Assembly: GCA_028023455.1 (NCBI GenBank)
Contig: JAQFVV010000049.1
Location: 3,945,649-4,009,648 of the forward strand
Origin: Epiperipatus broadwayi
Lineage: Eukaryota; Onychophora; Udeonychophora; Euonychophora; Peripatidae
Direction of reading: 5' to 3'
DNA length: 64,000 bases
Every line of letters starts with the position of its first letter. Position 1 is the first letter of the stretch. Both the position numbers and the translations under genes were made by a program. Positions 51,581 through 63,488 of the stretch are shown piece by piece. The notes under the pieces are model-generated. The model searched no databases. It saw only the letters and a program-made list of their open reading frames with translations, and was not told the DNA's origin.

Positions 51581-53005
51581 TAGAATTAATTATATGTATT
51601 AAATATAGAATAGGCTGATAAAGCTTTGTAATTGCAATTGAAGGAAATAGGGCACACATCATTCTATAAGCTGTCATTACCTTTCATAATATTATGTAAA
51701 AGATAGTAGATCATCATCCTCCTGTACTTGTAAACTGCTCTCTTAATTATATTGATTTATGTAAATAAACTTATTGTATTATTATTTTAACTTGTGAGTT
51801 GGAACTAGCTATTAATTAAGTATCTTTAGCAACATATCCATTCACTCAATTAGCACAACATGCTTTTTATAATATAATATTAATTTGAAAATTTTATAAA
51901 AAAGTAAACCCTGAAACCATGTAAATAAATATAAGATAAATGGATTAGTGTAAGATTTAGGAGTGCTGGTGCCTTAGTATGTGGCATGTTATGAAGAACC
52001 CTGAGAGTGAGAGTCCATGTTCAAAATCTGAGTTACGTTGAGCTATACAAATAAGAGAGGCTATGTGACATCAAGGATGTTAATTTGGTGGTTGAGATTA
52101 GGAAGCCTAGGTAGAGATTTAAACCAGGTGACATGGGGATAACCTTGAACCCACTGGTTGAGATTCTCTGCTTGGTCTTTCGGTCTTGTTGATTGGTTAT
52201 ACAAAACTTGACTGTTACGATATGTTTAGATTGATATTATTAGTAAGTTCCAAATATAAATTCCTATGGCTTCATTCTGTAATGATTTCATTTTTGTAGT
52301 GAATATATATCTTTATAATTAATTTGGCAATAATGAAGAATAATATTTAAATATTTTATATATGAAGTTTTCAAAATAGTTGCTATTTTTATGCTATTAC
52401 CTAGAATATTGATGTAGAGAGTTGAGCTTCTATATAACAAGCATTTCACCCAATTGCTTAATTTTACAGCACTCACTATGTATAGGTTACTGTGATACTA
52501 GGCATTGAGATGATAGCTTGCTCTGTTTTGGCAAGACCTCAGATTGTTGATCATACACATGTTAATTGATTTTGAAGTATTAATTTAGATATTGTTAACT
52601 ATTACAATGACATTATTATTATTTTATTTTTTAAAATAAATTATTTTGTTTTATAATAAATTATTTTATTTCTTTTATACTGATTACTGCTTGAATTATG
52701 AAATATAAAATATTGATATGCCAAATTAATAGGTGTCCAAATATAACTCATGATGGATACACTTGTTTTTAATTAGAAGAGTTTTACTTTATAATTTATA
52801 GCTTTCCAAAATTTTTCTGTAATTGTAATTTTGATAGTCAATTTCTTTCTTTGGTATTTTCTTATATTAATTATCAATATTAAATTATAATTTAATAATT
52901 GGAAAAGTCTTGCTTTATTATCTAGTGGTGCCTTCTAGTAAAGTTATGTATGAAACTATTTATCCATTACTATATATATATATATTATCACATAAATACC
53001 ATTCT
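51581..53005. other. A+T-rich sequence with one GC-richer block
   Basis: 51955-52215 is GC-richer and has GTCCATGTTCAAAATC and CCTTGAACCCAC, both loosely like pol III box B, so it may be an old SINE. No gene seen. Confidence 0.35.
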
Positions 53006-53250
53006 TTATGCTTACACAAGGTGTTTTTCACAGAGGAAAAACTCTCTGTACAGTAGCACTACTCAGTGCAATTTCAGATCTAAAGCTCCTCATTGATGAA
53101 AGCCATAAGATAGAAACTAGTCTGGGCATATTGGATGAGTAGGCACTAGATAGGGATTTCATGCACAAACCTTGTTGAATCCATTGATTACTCTGGCTTG
53201 CTCTGAGGGGTGCTACTGTATGGAGAGTTTTGCCTCTCTCTCTGTATATA
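53006..53250. mobile_element. Family F fold-back element, internally deleted
   Basis: It starts TATGCTTACACAAG, has CTCTGTACAGTAGCACTACT on the left and GTGCTACTGTATGGAGAG on the right. One arm is largely lost: the hammerhead-like core (53088-53128) is present once, with GGATGAGTAGGCACTAGATA and GGGATTTCATGCACAAACC following. Confidence 0.75.
53088..53128 (+). ncRNA. Hammerhead-like core in family F
   Basis: CCTCA, TTGATGA (C3 to T), AAGCCATAAGATA, GAAAC, TA, GTC, TGGGC. CCTCA and TGGGC can pair as stem I and GTC supplies the cleavage triplet, but C3 and one stem II base are mutated. Confidence 0.3.
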
Positions 53251-54176
53251 AATACATATGTATATTGTGAGAAAAGTCAATCTATTCTCATTTTCAGTGC
53301 CTCAATAGTTTATTTTACTAAATGATAAAAATTCGCAATAAAAGTAAAAACTTTTGTTTGCTTTTCCAAAAATTTATACAATGTAAAAATGACTGTTTCA
53401 CACAAAACTTTATTCTGTTAATATTTTAAAGACGACTATTTAGCATAAAACTGCAGTCTTTTTGATTTTATATTTCATAGAAATTTAGGAATACATAACA
53501 AGGGATTTTTAGCAATTTAATTATTTTATTTAAAGAAATTTAATTTTAAAGACATTTTTACACTAAAATTGTTATGTATGTATGTGCAGTCATGAAATCT
53601 GATACTATTTTTTTTTTTTTTGAAGTGAATTTCAGTGTAGAATTGCAAATATTTTTTATTTTATCTGCCATACAGAATTGCTTATACATACATATTTATA
53701 GAGAACTTACAGCTAAATTAAACTTTTTCATAAACATTATCTTATGGATATGATAATGATTAAAAATTTAACATTAAATGAATAATGCAACCATTATTGT
53801 ATAAAAAATATTTTCATTTTTTTTTCTCAATTTGTTTTTTTTTTTTAAATGAACATTCAGTGTAGAATCACAGTTATTTTAATTTTTGTTATCATCCATA
53901 TTTTGATAAGTGAAGCTGTTCTTTAAAAAATACTACGTTAAAAATAATATACTTTTTGATTATATGTTTTTGACTTTTTTAGACTGACACAATAGTATCC
54001 TATCATTAGCAACTGCTGTCATAATTTTTTCTGATGTTTTGTTTTCAAAATAAATCTTTCATATAGAATTGCAAATTTTTTTTGGTTTACATGTTTTACA
54101 CATTTTTAATTATTCAATGTTTATATTAATATATAATTTTCTTCTTCTTTTCCTATGTATTGATTTCTATTTTAGC
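53251..54176. other. A+T-rich sequence, no gene seen
   Basis: A phrase like AGTGTAGAATTGCAAAT recurs near 53633, 53860 and 54063, suggesting a weak, long-period repeat. Nothing coding. Confidence 0.4.
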
Positions 54177-54720
54177 ATATCATACCATTTACAACTTTCT
54201 TAAACACTTTATTTTTATTTTGTGTATTTAATTATGTATATTGAAGCAGTCGGATCTGAGTTCGGTCCTAGCTTCATGACATCTAGCCATAAGCCCACTT
54301 CAAACCCTAGTACTAACCTTAAATTTCCGATGCAATGGGGCTTTATACATTCAATCCACGCTAATTTCCATAAAGAATAACTTATATCATAAATGCATAT
54401 TAAAATTAATTAGCTTCAGATTTAAATTGATCAATTCTATTAATAAATTCATGATAGAATTATTCATAAATTTATATATTATAACTGCGTGGATTGTGCG
54501 TATATATTTGTAAATATTTAAATATATATAATTGTTTAAAGGTTTCATTGCTTCAGGAATGTTTGATTTTATTTTTAAATAATTTGCTAAAGTTTTATTG
54601 ATTAAAACTACATTCTTTCGATAAGCTTTCAGATTTTCCCTTTCCAAAAACAACAGTTAAAGTTTTATTAATTAGAAAAAAGATAAGGATTTCCTAATTA
54701 AAATCATTTTCTGATTTTAA

Positions 54721-54750
54721 GAATTCATTTTCTAATTAGAAAATGAATTC
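54721..54750. repeat. Perfect 30-bp palindrome inside copy B
   Basis: Same sequence as 7326-7355. Both copies keep all 15 pairs although the surrounding sequence has diverged. Confidence 0.95.
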
Positions 54751-55378
54751 AAGTTAATGAGTTTGAAAGCCTTATCGAAGGAATGTATCTAAAAACAACC
54801 AGTAAATCTAAAAACATTGATAATGAAAGAAGCGCTAGCCTGAAGGCATCAGAGAACAGATATATAGCTCTGAAAAGTTTGGAGAAAGAAAAGAAGTGAT
54901 CTTTGTTGCAGAAAAGTGCCAGTAAACTATGTGATGTTCAAAATCATGAATTCAAAAATTGTTCCTATCATGATAAGGGGCTAAACATCAGGAATCTGGC
55001 TATTGTTCCTGAAGTCCCCTAAAAATCTTCAATGAAGCTGTTAAATTCTTTCTGGACAAATCAGGCTGCCAAAATCAAATAAAATGCTGTTCAAGTAATC
55101 AATCAAATGGTGCCTACGTTTTTTACTCACCAAGACATGTAATCTAAGGATCAAGCCCAGAGGAAATGGGTAATATATTTCCATAATGAACCTTAAATTT
55201 TCTGGCCAGTTCTGAACTTTACTTTTCACTCTCTTTGAGAGCTCTTTTCATTCTATAAATGTCATAATCTCTGTGTAATAATCTCTGTGTAAACTTACTT
55301 TTATTTATGCTATTATATCATAATTCTCTCCACTTCTAGTCTCTAACTTTCTCTTTTCTTACTTGGCAGTTCATTTAT

Positions 55379-55383
<5 letters not shown>

Positions 55384-55424
<41 letters not shown>
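55384..55424. repeat. (TA)n microsatellite in copy B
   Basis: About twenty TA units in a row; not present at this length in copy A. Confidence 0.9.
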
Positions 55425-55428
<4 letters not shown>

Positions 55429-56969
55429 GTAATTTATTAATGTTGTTATTTGAATTATATGCCAATAATCTTTCGACTCGATGAGCTCCTTTGTTCTATT
55501 TGCCTCACGCAAATAATATAATATTAATTCTAATAGTAGTTCTTGCCCATTAGAACTAGATTTATACAGTTCTATCAATCATCGAGTCGAAAGAAATTAT
55601 TAAATGTGTGTTATTTTTATAATTGGCTAATAATAAATTATTAGCTCCGTTTCTAATCTATGCCACCGCTATTTTTTCGTTTCACTAATATTTGTTTATT
55701 ATTCAAATATAATCTTAAAATGTTTTTTGCAAAGGGCCGATAAAGGAATCAAATAAATATATTCTAATTCAACTTTATTATTTTCTATTAAGATTCAGGA
55801 AGGGCACGATGATTGGGGCATAATTAATATGATTTACAAATACTTTAAAATAGTTTTACTTAAAAACTCATTTGACTTTAATTCATTTGATCAAGTCATC
55901 ACGTTGAGCATTCTATAATTGGGTTTTAGTTCTCAAACGGTGACTAGTAAGTCATCATCTTCAACGTTGCTGACGTAGGGCAATCTTCCCCTCCGTTAGG
56001 CTGGTCGGTGATAATTTCTTTATTTTAAATTATCGAGGAAGAAAGCACTTCCTCTCCTGTTCATATTAGTCAAAGGGCATAAGACTTGTCAGATCAAGCC
56101 GCCATAGGACTTCGATTATCGACTAGCCATCGTCTTTCAATTTCACTTTATAGCTCATAATTCGTCAGCACCGTTACCTCTCTGTGCCAGTAAAGCCCGC
56201 TCTGATGCTTATAATTCATGATGAAGTGATTTAAATTAAAGTCCAACAAATTCTCCATTATATCTCAAAATAAGTTTTTTAATAAAGATTAAAAGTTATG
56301 CCCTAAAATACGTATCTTGCTCTTCACGAATGGATTTGCGAATGTGAAATAAATATCACATTCTTTCGTATAAAATTAGAGTAATAATTTCCTTTACTAA
56401 TGAATACCTTTATCTGCCTTTTATTTCTTGTGGGGGGCATAGACATAAACTTTCAAATATTGTGTAATACTCATTGGCATATAATAAGGACCGCCACTCT
56501 GATTATAATTATAAAATTTGTTTAAGGACTAGAATTAATTAATATAATCATTATTAAAATTCAAACAACAACTATTATTATTAAATATTTTCTAAACACA
56601 CTTGGTTTCTTAGTTTCTTAATTATCTTATTCAATAATTATTTTAATGTTAATGCTCGCTGTCTGTGTTGGCAACCCAAACATATACATATGATTCGATT
56701 TAAAAAAGTATCTTTAGTTAATTTATTCTCCAATATTAGTGTCAGTTCAGGGGTCTCTAATCCTCACCAACCATTGAGCTAGTTTCTTGGCGCATAGCAC
56801 TGTGCCATCGATTTAGATTTCTACTAATCTGAGCTGGTGAGTTGGATTTGAATTCAGTTTGGTTCAGCTGAGTTTGGATCCGACTTGCAGTTCTTTTGGT
56901 GGGTTTCTCGACTGGTACAATATGATATGTATAAGTGTATTAATTATATAATTACATATTTGAATATTG

Positions 56970-57015
56970 TAGCTCTGATGATGACTGCAGGACAGTTGAA
57001 ACTATTAGTTTTGAT
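56970..57015 (+). ncRNA. Hammerhead-like core beside copy B
   Basis: CTGATGA (56975-56981), TGACTGCAGGACAGTT with ACTG/CAGT as stem II, GAAA (56998-57001), then ACT-ATT-AGT as a short stem III and T at the cleavage position. The core is complete, but I find no good stem I. Confidence 0.3.
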
Positions 57016-57070
57016 ATAAATAAAGAGTATTGATAAAGTGTTTAAGAAAGTTGTAAATGGTATGATATAT

Positions 57071-59627
57071 TAATATATGAGATAATGGTAAATGTTAGAC
57101 TTTGTAAATATTTTTGTAATGCCCTATTGTCTGATCTAAACGTGATCAGAAAATAGCATTTACAATAGTTTACATATATTTGTTTATAATATAAATATAT
57201 AAATTGCAATGGTGAAAATAATAGTTAAGAAGTTTAGTCACACTAAGTTTAAACAAACCAATCTGTCAATCATCTTTGACATTATATTAAAATAATCAGC
57301 CAGTCAGATATATCATGACAATTGATTTGCAGTATTATTTTATGTGTCTAGTTTAGCAATATATACATTTTGAATATAACATAAAAGATTAGTTAATATT
57401 TATTAATTAATGTTTAAGGTGTTATAATTTGTAGATGTGTTAAATTTTGCCTTGGATTGTTTCTACTATAATATTTAAACCTTAAATGTTTGTAACAGTG
57501 CATTGACTATTTCAGTATTTAAAATCTGATTAGTCCTGAGTTCAGTGTTTATACGATTAAAGTATTTGTCATAATATGGGAATACTGACAATGTGTCAAT
57601 GCCATTTGAAGAGTAATGCTGATGCTAGAAAAAAATTTCAGGATATGATTTGTAATTTTAGTACAGTGACAAAAGATGTTAACTATCCACAACTGATAAT
57701 TTGTTTGATTAATTTAGTTAATATTTATAAAAATAAAGTACTTAAGTTCTATAATAGCATGAATAACTTTTATACATAATAATTGCATTCAGTTTATCTC
57801 ATGAAAAAAGTTTAAAATGCTCGAATAGTCACAAGAGCCTTATAGTTCAATGTTTCTGCTTCATGCCCTATGATTTCAATTTGAATTGAGGATGAATAAG
57901 TTGAAATTTTTTTTAGGTTTTAAATAGGCTTGAAATCTGTTTTTCAAATAGATAATCTATACCTAGCAGAGCTAACTATCTAATATGAAATGTCTCTTAG
58001 CTAGTGAGTAAGACTAGGGTAGATCCTGCTTCAATCCTCAATATCCAGTATCAAGCCTGGTGAATAGTGTCCTTTTTTCATTGTCTCTTTATGACAATCT
58101 GTTAGGGAGGCTATTACCCTGTAGTAGGCTATTTTACTTTGTGTCTAACAACTGATACAATTTGCACGTATATACATTACACAAAGTTATGTCTGTGTGA
58201 AGTAAATACACATACAATTGTTAATGTATTTTTTTATTATTATTATGATTATTTAAAAAGGCTTCGTTATTTTTATTTAAATAATAAACAGAAGAGGAAA
58301 AACAATGTAATTAATTTGTTAAAAAACTAATATTTATTGTTATTTTACCTAGTTTATCTTTGTTAAAGATATCATCAAACGTTAATCTAATAATGTTTAA
58401 TGACACCTAATGATATTAATGGTTTAAAACTGAATTAGATATAATAAATCAAATTGAAGTGAAATCATAAGTGATTAGGAACATGAATATTTTATAATCA
58501 ATTTTAGACAAGATTGATTTATATGTACTTTTTTTTTTCAAAATGAAATATATTTTTAGTAATTCTCTTTGACAAAATCATTTCCATTACATCATATGTA
58601 GACTAAAAATAGACCTTTAAACATGAAATTATCTTAACTTTACAAACAATATAACAGTGTGTTCTCTCTCTGTCTTTCGTTTCTTAAAAGCAGTAAATAG
58701 TACTGTATTTTTGTTTTTTGCACCAATGTGATGATGAATTACAGAATTCTTAAACTAAATAAGTATATGACTTAATTTAATAAAGCAGTTAATTACACTG
58801 ACATAATTATAATAAATAATTAAAATATAATTTGATAATTACGTTTACATTCATGTTCAGCAATTATTAATGAGAGTTAGTAAATATTGTATTTTTAAGA
58901 TTAATGAATGTTTTTACCACTTTAATAATAAGATAAAAAAGTTATATAATTTTAACTTTACGCAAACACACACAATAATTATATATGATTCTACTAATTG
59001 AACACAATACTAAGGACTATATTAGACATATACTTACAAAAATAATAATTGATAACGTGTAAATGAGATGAAATATATTGTAAGATAGGTATTAATTTCA
59101 ATATGTGATAAGCTCTACAGACAATCATCATCTTATTGTTATTATGATCTTAATAGCAGCAAACTATTTGATTATTTGATTATTAGTCTATAATAATAAA
59201 AAATACTTTTGGTAAAAAAATATAATTGATAAGGTTTATTTATATAAAGTGTTTCAGATGATAGATGTCATAAATAATTTACTGTAATTTTTTATATCAA
59301 TTTATTCTTCAGTGCGATACTTTGACTTAGATTTTTATTAATAGTTTTTTTATATATTTTTCTCAACTTGCTGTTAACTTGTGAATTTTTCTATTTCAAT
59401 GTAATAATAATAATATCATTTCTTTATGATATATACATATTTTTGCTTCTATTTTAGGTTTCTTGTATCAGGTAAGTTTGTAATCCTGCATTGTTGAAAG
59501 CAGTTCAAATTGACAGATCTTAAATTCAATGCATTCTGTCACTTCCAGTGCTCAAATTTTATGTCATGAACTCCTGAGAAACACACCGATTCAGTGTTAT
59601 TTATTTAAAGATGGCAAAAGTCATCCA
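57071..59627. other. A+T-rich sequence, no gene seen
   Basis: 57990-58045 has TTAGCTAGTGAGTAAGACT and TGCTTCAATCCTC, spaced like pol III boxes A and B; this may be a tRNA-derived SINE head (GC-richer to 58135). The frames 57576-57779 and 58139-58330 match no known family. Confidence 0.45.
57990..58045 (+). repeat. Possible tRNA-derived SINE head
   Basis: TAGCTAGTGAGTAAGAC resembles box A (TRGYNNAGTNGG) and TGCTTCAATCCT resembles box B, about 30 bases apart. The acceptor arms do not pair, so a tRNA gene is unlikely. Confidence 0.3.
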
Positions 59628-60035
59628 GTGACAAATCAGAGTAATCAATGAATGCAAGAAGGTTTATGAATAAAATCACTATCTAGTAGTTACTCATCCA
59701 ATATCACCAGACTCATTTCTACTTTGTAGCTTTCATCAGTGAGGAACCCTGGATCTGAGAGCAGTGCAGCTACATCTTAGAATCTAATGCAAACCTCCAG
59801 CAGCTACCTTTTAATTTTTTAGTTAACTATAAAGCTATGAGTCCAAAATAAAAACACAATAAGGTTTTCAATCCAAAATCATTCACTTGTATAGTAATAT
59901 GGATCTGAAACCAGTTCAGAATCTATATATTTTGGGATCTTTGGTTTTTTAATAACCATGAGATGGATTAGTATTAAACCACTAAACATCATGCAGTAAA
60001 TAGTGAACATGTGATGTTTAGTGTTTTTTTAATTT
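59628..60035. mobile_element. Family F element, left arm plus rearranged centre
   Basis: 59640-59770 matches the left arm of the 16 kb copy (AGTAATCAATGAATGCAAG, ACTCATCCAATATCACCAGA, with the CTGATGA/GAAA core on the minus strand at about 59705-59745). 59825-59880 matches its centre (AAAACACAATAA, TTCAATCCAAAAT). The rest is a small inverted pair, CCACTAAACATCATG facing CATGTGATGTTTAGTG (59980-60026), also found at the right end of the 39 kb copy. Confidence 0.65.
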
Positions 60036-61105
60036 ACTGAAGTTCTTTGATTATTTTTTTGTATATAAACACCAATATTTTTATTTTTAAAATTAAGATG
60101 TATTCTATAATGCATATTCAAAAGTGCATTTATATATATATTATATAAAATAGATCAAAAATAAATAAAAATAATTATAAAAAAAAATTTAATCATCATT
60201 TTTTAAAAAAAAAAAACATTTATTGCTTACTAAATAAAAAAAATCACTTTTATGAAAATTAAAATATCAAAATTCATATTTCTAATATTTCAAACATTTA
60301 TCATGACCTTATTCAAAGGTTTAAAAAATACAAAATATTATTAAAATGTAATATAAAATATATGAAGCAAAACATTAGGTCTTTTATATTACCAACATAA
60401 AAAAATATAAACAATATAATAAAAAAATCTTTAAAAAAGTTATCTTAATAATAATATTTAAATATTAATCACTATCAAACACTTTTCAAGATGTGCATAT
60501 ACATTTGAACTGATTCAACCTTATCTGAAAATTCTCCATCATGTTTTTATTTTGAAAAATTATGATTTTAAATCGATTTAAATAAAATAAAAAAAATACA
60601 CCCAGATCATTTTTCTAATTAGAATCAATAACCAAAGTTACTTTATCTTTGTAATTATAAATTTATTAAACACACATTGATTACGTAAGTAATATTTACT
60701 GAGGCTATAACCTCAATAATATGCGTGTAAAGAAGGGTTCCCCTCTTTTCTTCCATAGCGCAAGCTTGTGGTTAAAACACCTGTAGAGGTCCCTACTATT
60801 GCATTTTTACACCCATTTATCTTTGTAATAAATTCCACCACCCCTCCTATTAGATGCTAATTATCACATATACATGATTCTGTAAAAGAAAAAAAAGCAT
60901 AGCATAATTACATAACACTATACAGACTGGACATCATTATTCTGAATAAGTATTAAATTAAAACTTCTGTCATTCAAACAAAATTTTAAGGATGAATCAA
61001 TAATATTTTACAGCAATATATTACTTTGTATTCACACTTATAAACACAATTAAACAAAAAAAAAATTAAATGCCTATAAGTTAATATTGTATTTTAACAT
61101 TTTAT
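60036..61105. other. A+T-rich sequence with a dispersed repeat core
   Basis: 60755-60815 (AAGCTTGTGGTTAA and TGTAGAGGTCCCTA) matches 35615-35665 in inverse orientation; the repeat is not identified further. No gene seen. Confidence 0.5.
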
Positions 61106-61398
61106 ATTTAACTATATATCTTATTAAATAATCACCATCTTCTGACACCTTTAAGCAAATATTGTTTATTATATAATAATAATTTCAACTGTTCCTCACA
61201 GTTTTTTTCAGATCTCAATCTATTCCTTTACACTTCCCTTTTCACCATTTTATTTTATTGGTGGAAAGAGAAAGGTAAATGAATAGATTGAGATCTGAAA
61301 AAGACTGCAAAGAACAGTCAAAACTGTTATTATATAATAAACATTATTTGCTTAAAGGTGTAAGTAGATGGTGATTATTAAATAAGATATATATTTGT
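61106..61398. repeat. Fold-back repeat of about 290 bp
   Basis: Arms of about 130 bases (61110-61243 and 61258-61395) pair almost throughout, for example ATTAAATAATCACCATCT facing AGATGGTGATTATTAAATAA and CAGATCTCAATCTATTC facing GAATAGATTGAGATCTG. Each arm also holds a damaged hammerhead-like core (CTGAAAA, ACTGT-loop-ACAGT, GAAA on the minus strand near 61184-61214). Confidence 0.85.
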
Positions 61399-61840
61399 AT
61401 ATGAATAAGCAAAATTACAGAAGAAGAAGAAGGAAAAAGTATATATGGAATTATATAACATTTTATATTGTTATAAATAAAATAAATATATACTTTAGAG
61501 ATAGTATAATAAATGTTCACTTAAGTTTTTATCAGAATTTGGGTATTTATTAAGGAGAGAATATTTACTTTTAAATCTAAAATAGTCACAAATTCAAAAA
61601 CCCTGCAATCAGAGATTATAAATGATTAATGTTTTGCTATATATAAATTTCTTCTATTATATAAACCTTAAAATTGTCTACCCAAAATTTAAATGATCAT
61701 TAATAATATATTTATCCCATGGTCTATTTAAATTTAATGCATCGACTTTATAATTTTCAAATATTTAATAACTACCATGATGTCTTTCTTAGTCATGACA
61801 AAAAGTTTATCAATATTTGCTTGATTATATATATATATAT
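61399..61840. other. A+T-rich sequence, no gene seen
   Basis: Nothing recognised; the 68-codon plus-strand frame 61719-61925 runs into the next block and is not convincing. Confidence 0.5.
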
Positions 61841-61941
61841 TGTAATGATCTGGAGATTGACTTACACGTATCTGGACTACAGGGCGCCATCTAGGCATTT
61901 GAACCTAGAAAAAATTATAAAGTAGGCAGATACGTAAGTCA
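61841..61941 (+). repeat. GC-richer block with dyad, possible LTR end
   Basis: It begins TGTAATGATCTGGAG and contains CAGGGCGCCATCTAGGC, a GGCGCC phrase common at the ends of invertebrate LTRs. TTGACTTACACGTATCT (61857-61873) is nearly the reverse complement of AGATACGTAAGTCAA (61927-61941). No second LTR was recognised. Confidence 0.3.
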
Positions 61942-62701
61942 AAAAAAAATTATTTTTTTTTTAAATATTTTGGTTCTGGTCATTAGCCCATGTCACTAGC
62001 TCAGTGGAATAGCAGAGATTAAATAATATAATCTAAGAGTATATATAAAAAAAGAATAAAATAAGCCACTGCCAGTAATTAGCATACAAACATTTATTTA
62101 TGCACATATGTATAAGATTGAAAATTGTTTTAGTATCAGTTTACATTTTAACATTATTTTTAACTTTACTTTAGATTTTAATTTACATTTTAATTTCTAT
62201 TATATTATAAGTTTACATTTTAATTAAGTTCGCACAGATGGAATTATAAAAATTTGTTTTAATAATGTTGAGTATAGATCAGTTACATAGATTACAACGG
62301 TTAAAAACATTTCAAAATAAACATAAACGATCAAAATATAAAATCATTGATACCGACAATTGCAGAGGGAAATTTATAAGTAACCCAATAGTATTCACCA
62401 TAAGATACTTGCATTGTCACCAATAACTTAAAAGACATCCGAATAAATACATTATAGATACTCACCGTAAGGTATCATTATTTATCGAATGTCTATATAT
62501 TTTGATCAAATATGAAAACCCAAAACATACTTAACCGATAACCAATCCATGCAAGCATCTATAAACAACTTAAATTTAATGCATTTTTATTTAGGGTCGA
62601 GTATGAATAGACTACATAGATTTGCATTTGAAAATAAAATATTCTATCCCTATTTAACCTTAGGCTAAAATTCGCAGTCAAACTGGCATCAATTCATCTG
62701 A
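61942..62701. other. Transition into a GC-richer region
   Basis: From about 62200 the A+T low complexity fades and CpG dinucleotides become more frequent. No gene was recognised, though the sequence looks less like the neutral background. Confidence 0.4.
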
Positions 62702-63073
62702 TATATCGATGTATTCAATGTAATACGGAATACGGCAGCACCAAAAAGATTAAGAGAAGACATTGACTCTCATCAGATAGGAATATTACATCTATCTAAC
62801 GAGAAGAACAATAAAAAAAAACTCCATAGAAAGGAACTGCGTTCTCCATCTTATAATTCCTTCCATAGGCAAACGGGTGAGTGCGGCGTATATATAAACG
62901 ATTCTGCCAGTAGCGAATCTCCGACTACATCTACTAACTACATCAATATATCCAATCCATTGACCCAATTTAACAACGACACAAATAACCTAAGATTACC
63001 CTCCCCTAATATAACTTTACAAATCTATACAGCCATTCACGCCCGACTTAAGTTTAACATTGATATATTTTAA
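62702..63073 (+). CDS. ATG-less open frame of 123 codons, unrecognised
   Basis: The frame is bounded by TGA at 62699-62701 and TAA at 63071-63073. It encodes no methionine, so if real it would be an exon or part of a polyprotein. Its composition is ordinary and hydrophilic: AAPKRLREDIDSHQIGILHL, HRKELRSPSYNSFHRQTGEC, SASSESPTTSTNYINISNPL. No domain I know. A TATA-like GTATATATAAAC lies inside it at 62888-62899, and the minus strand is also open for about 65 codons there. A promoter or LTR is therefore an equally good reading. Chance cannot be excluded for one frame of this length in 64 kb. Confidence 0.3.
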   Translation, partial: YIDVFNVIRNTAAPKRLREDIDSHQIGILHLSNEKNNKKKLHRKELRSPSYNSFHRQTGECGVYINDSASSESPTTSTNYINISNPLTQFNNDTNNLRLPSPNITLQIYTAIHARLKFNIDIF

Positions 63074-63235
63074 TTTATCGGAAAACAGAAATCATAAATA
63101 AACTTAAAGAACAAAATTAAATAAATGGAAATGATTTTAAATAAATAAATAAAAAATACATCAAATAACATTATTAATAAAGAATTTAGTTTGGTCAGAT
63201 AGGATTCTATTGCATTATTTACTAAAAAGTTTTAA

Positions 63236-63424
63236 AATTTAGAGTTCTTATTGTTTCAAGTGAATATAAAGTTCTTACAATTTTTAAAATGTCCAACTTT
63301 ATCCGTTGCTTGCCATGAACGTGAATTCCCATGCCGTCCTAAAGAGGTGGATATTCTGAAGGCCGATTTATTTATCCATCCAGAGATTTTTGCTTTAACT
63401 AGTCCTCAATGTAGAAAACGATAG
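63236..63424 (+). CDS. Short ATG-less open frame, unrecognised
   Basis: 62 codons ending at TAG 63422-63424. The second half, KCPTLSVACHEREFPCRPKE then VDILKADLFIHPEIFALTSP, has spaced Cys and His and reads like protein. No family recognised and no splice site clearly placed. Low confidence. Confidence 0.25.
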   Translation, partial: NLEFLLFQVNIKFLQFLKCPTLSVACHEREFPCRPKEVDILKADLFIHPEIFALTSPQCRKR

Positions 63425-63453
63425 TTCATTTCTCTTTCTTTCTTAGCAGAACT

Positions 63454-63488
63454 GAAGGGATTGAAGAGTGTGTCTTTTCAATCCCTTC
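63454..63488. repeat. Perfect 12-bp hairpin
   Basis: GAAGGGATTGAA (63454-63465) faces TTCAATCCCTTC (63477-63488) across an 11-base loop. It is not followed by a T run typical of a terminator; role unknown. Confidence 0.85.

Larger units (their letters stand above)
54237..56919 (-). repeat. 2.7 kb dispersed element, copy B (inverted)
   Basis: Reverse complement of copy A (5026-7855), with small indels and point changes spread along the length. It differs by a long (TA)n run at 55384-55424 where copy A has only a short AT stretch. Short minus-strand frames (54387-54653, 55041-55229, 55378-55578) have counterparts that are closed in copy A, so they are not conserved genes. Confidence 0.85.
54177..57070. 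mobile_element. Element with terminal inverted repeats, containing copy B
   Basis: ATCATACCATTTACAACTTT with CTTAAACACTTTA at 54179-54211 is the reverse complement of TAAAGTGTTTAAG with AAAGTTGTAAATGGTATGAT at 57034-57066. A third copy of this block is at 45664. Between the repeats lie copy B and only about 140 other bases, so either copy B inserted in a small element or it is part of a larger one. Confidence 0.6.
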
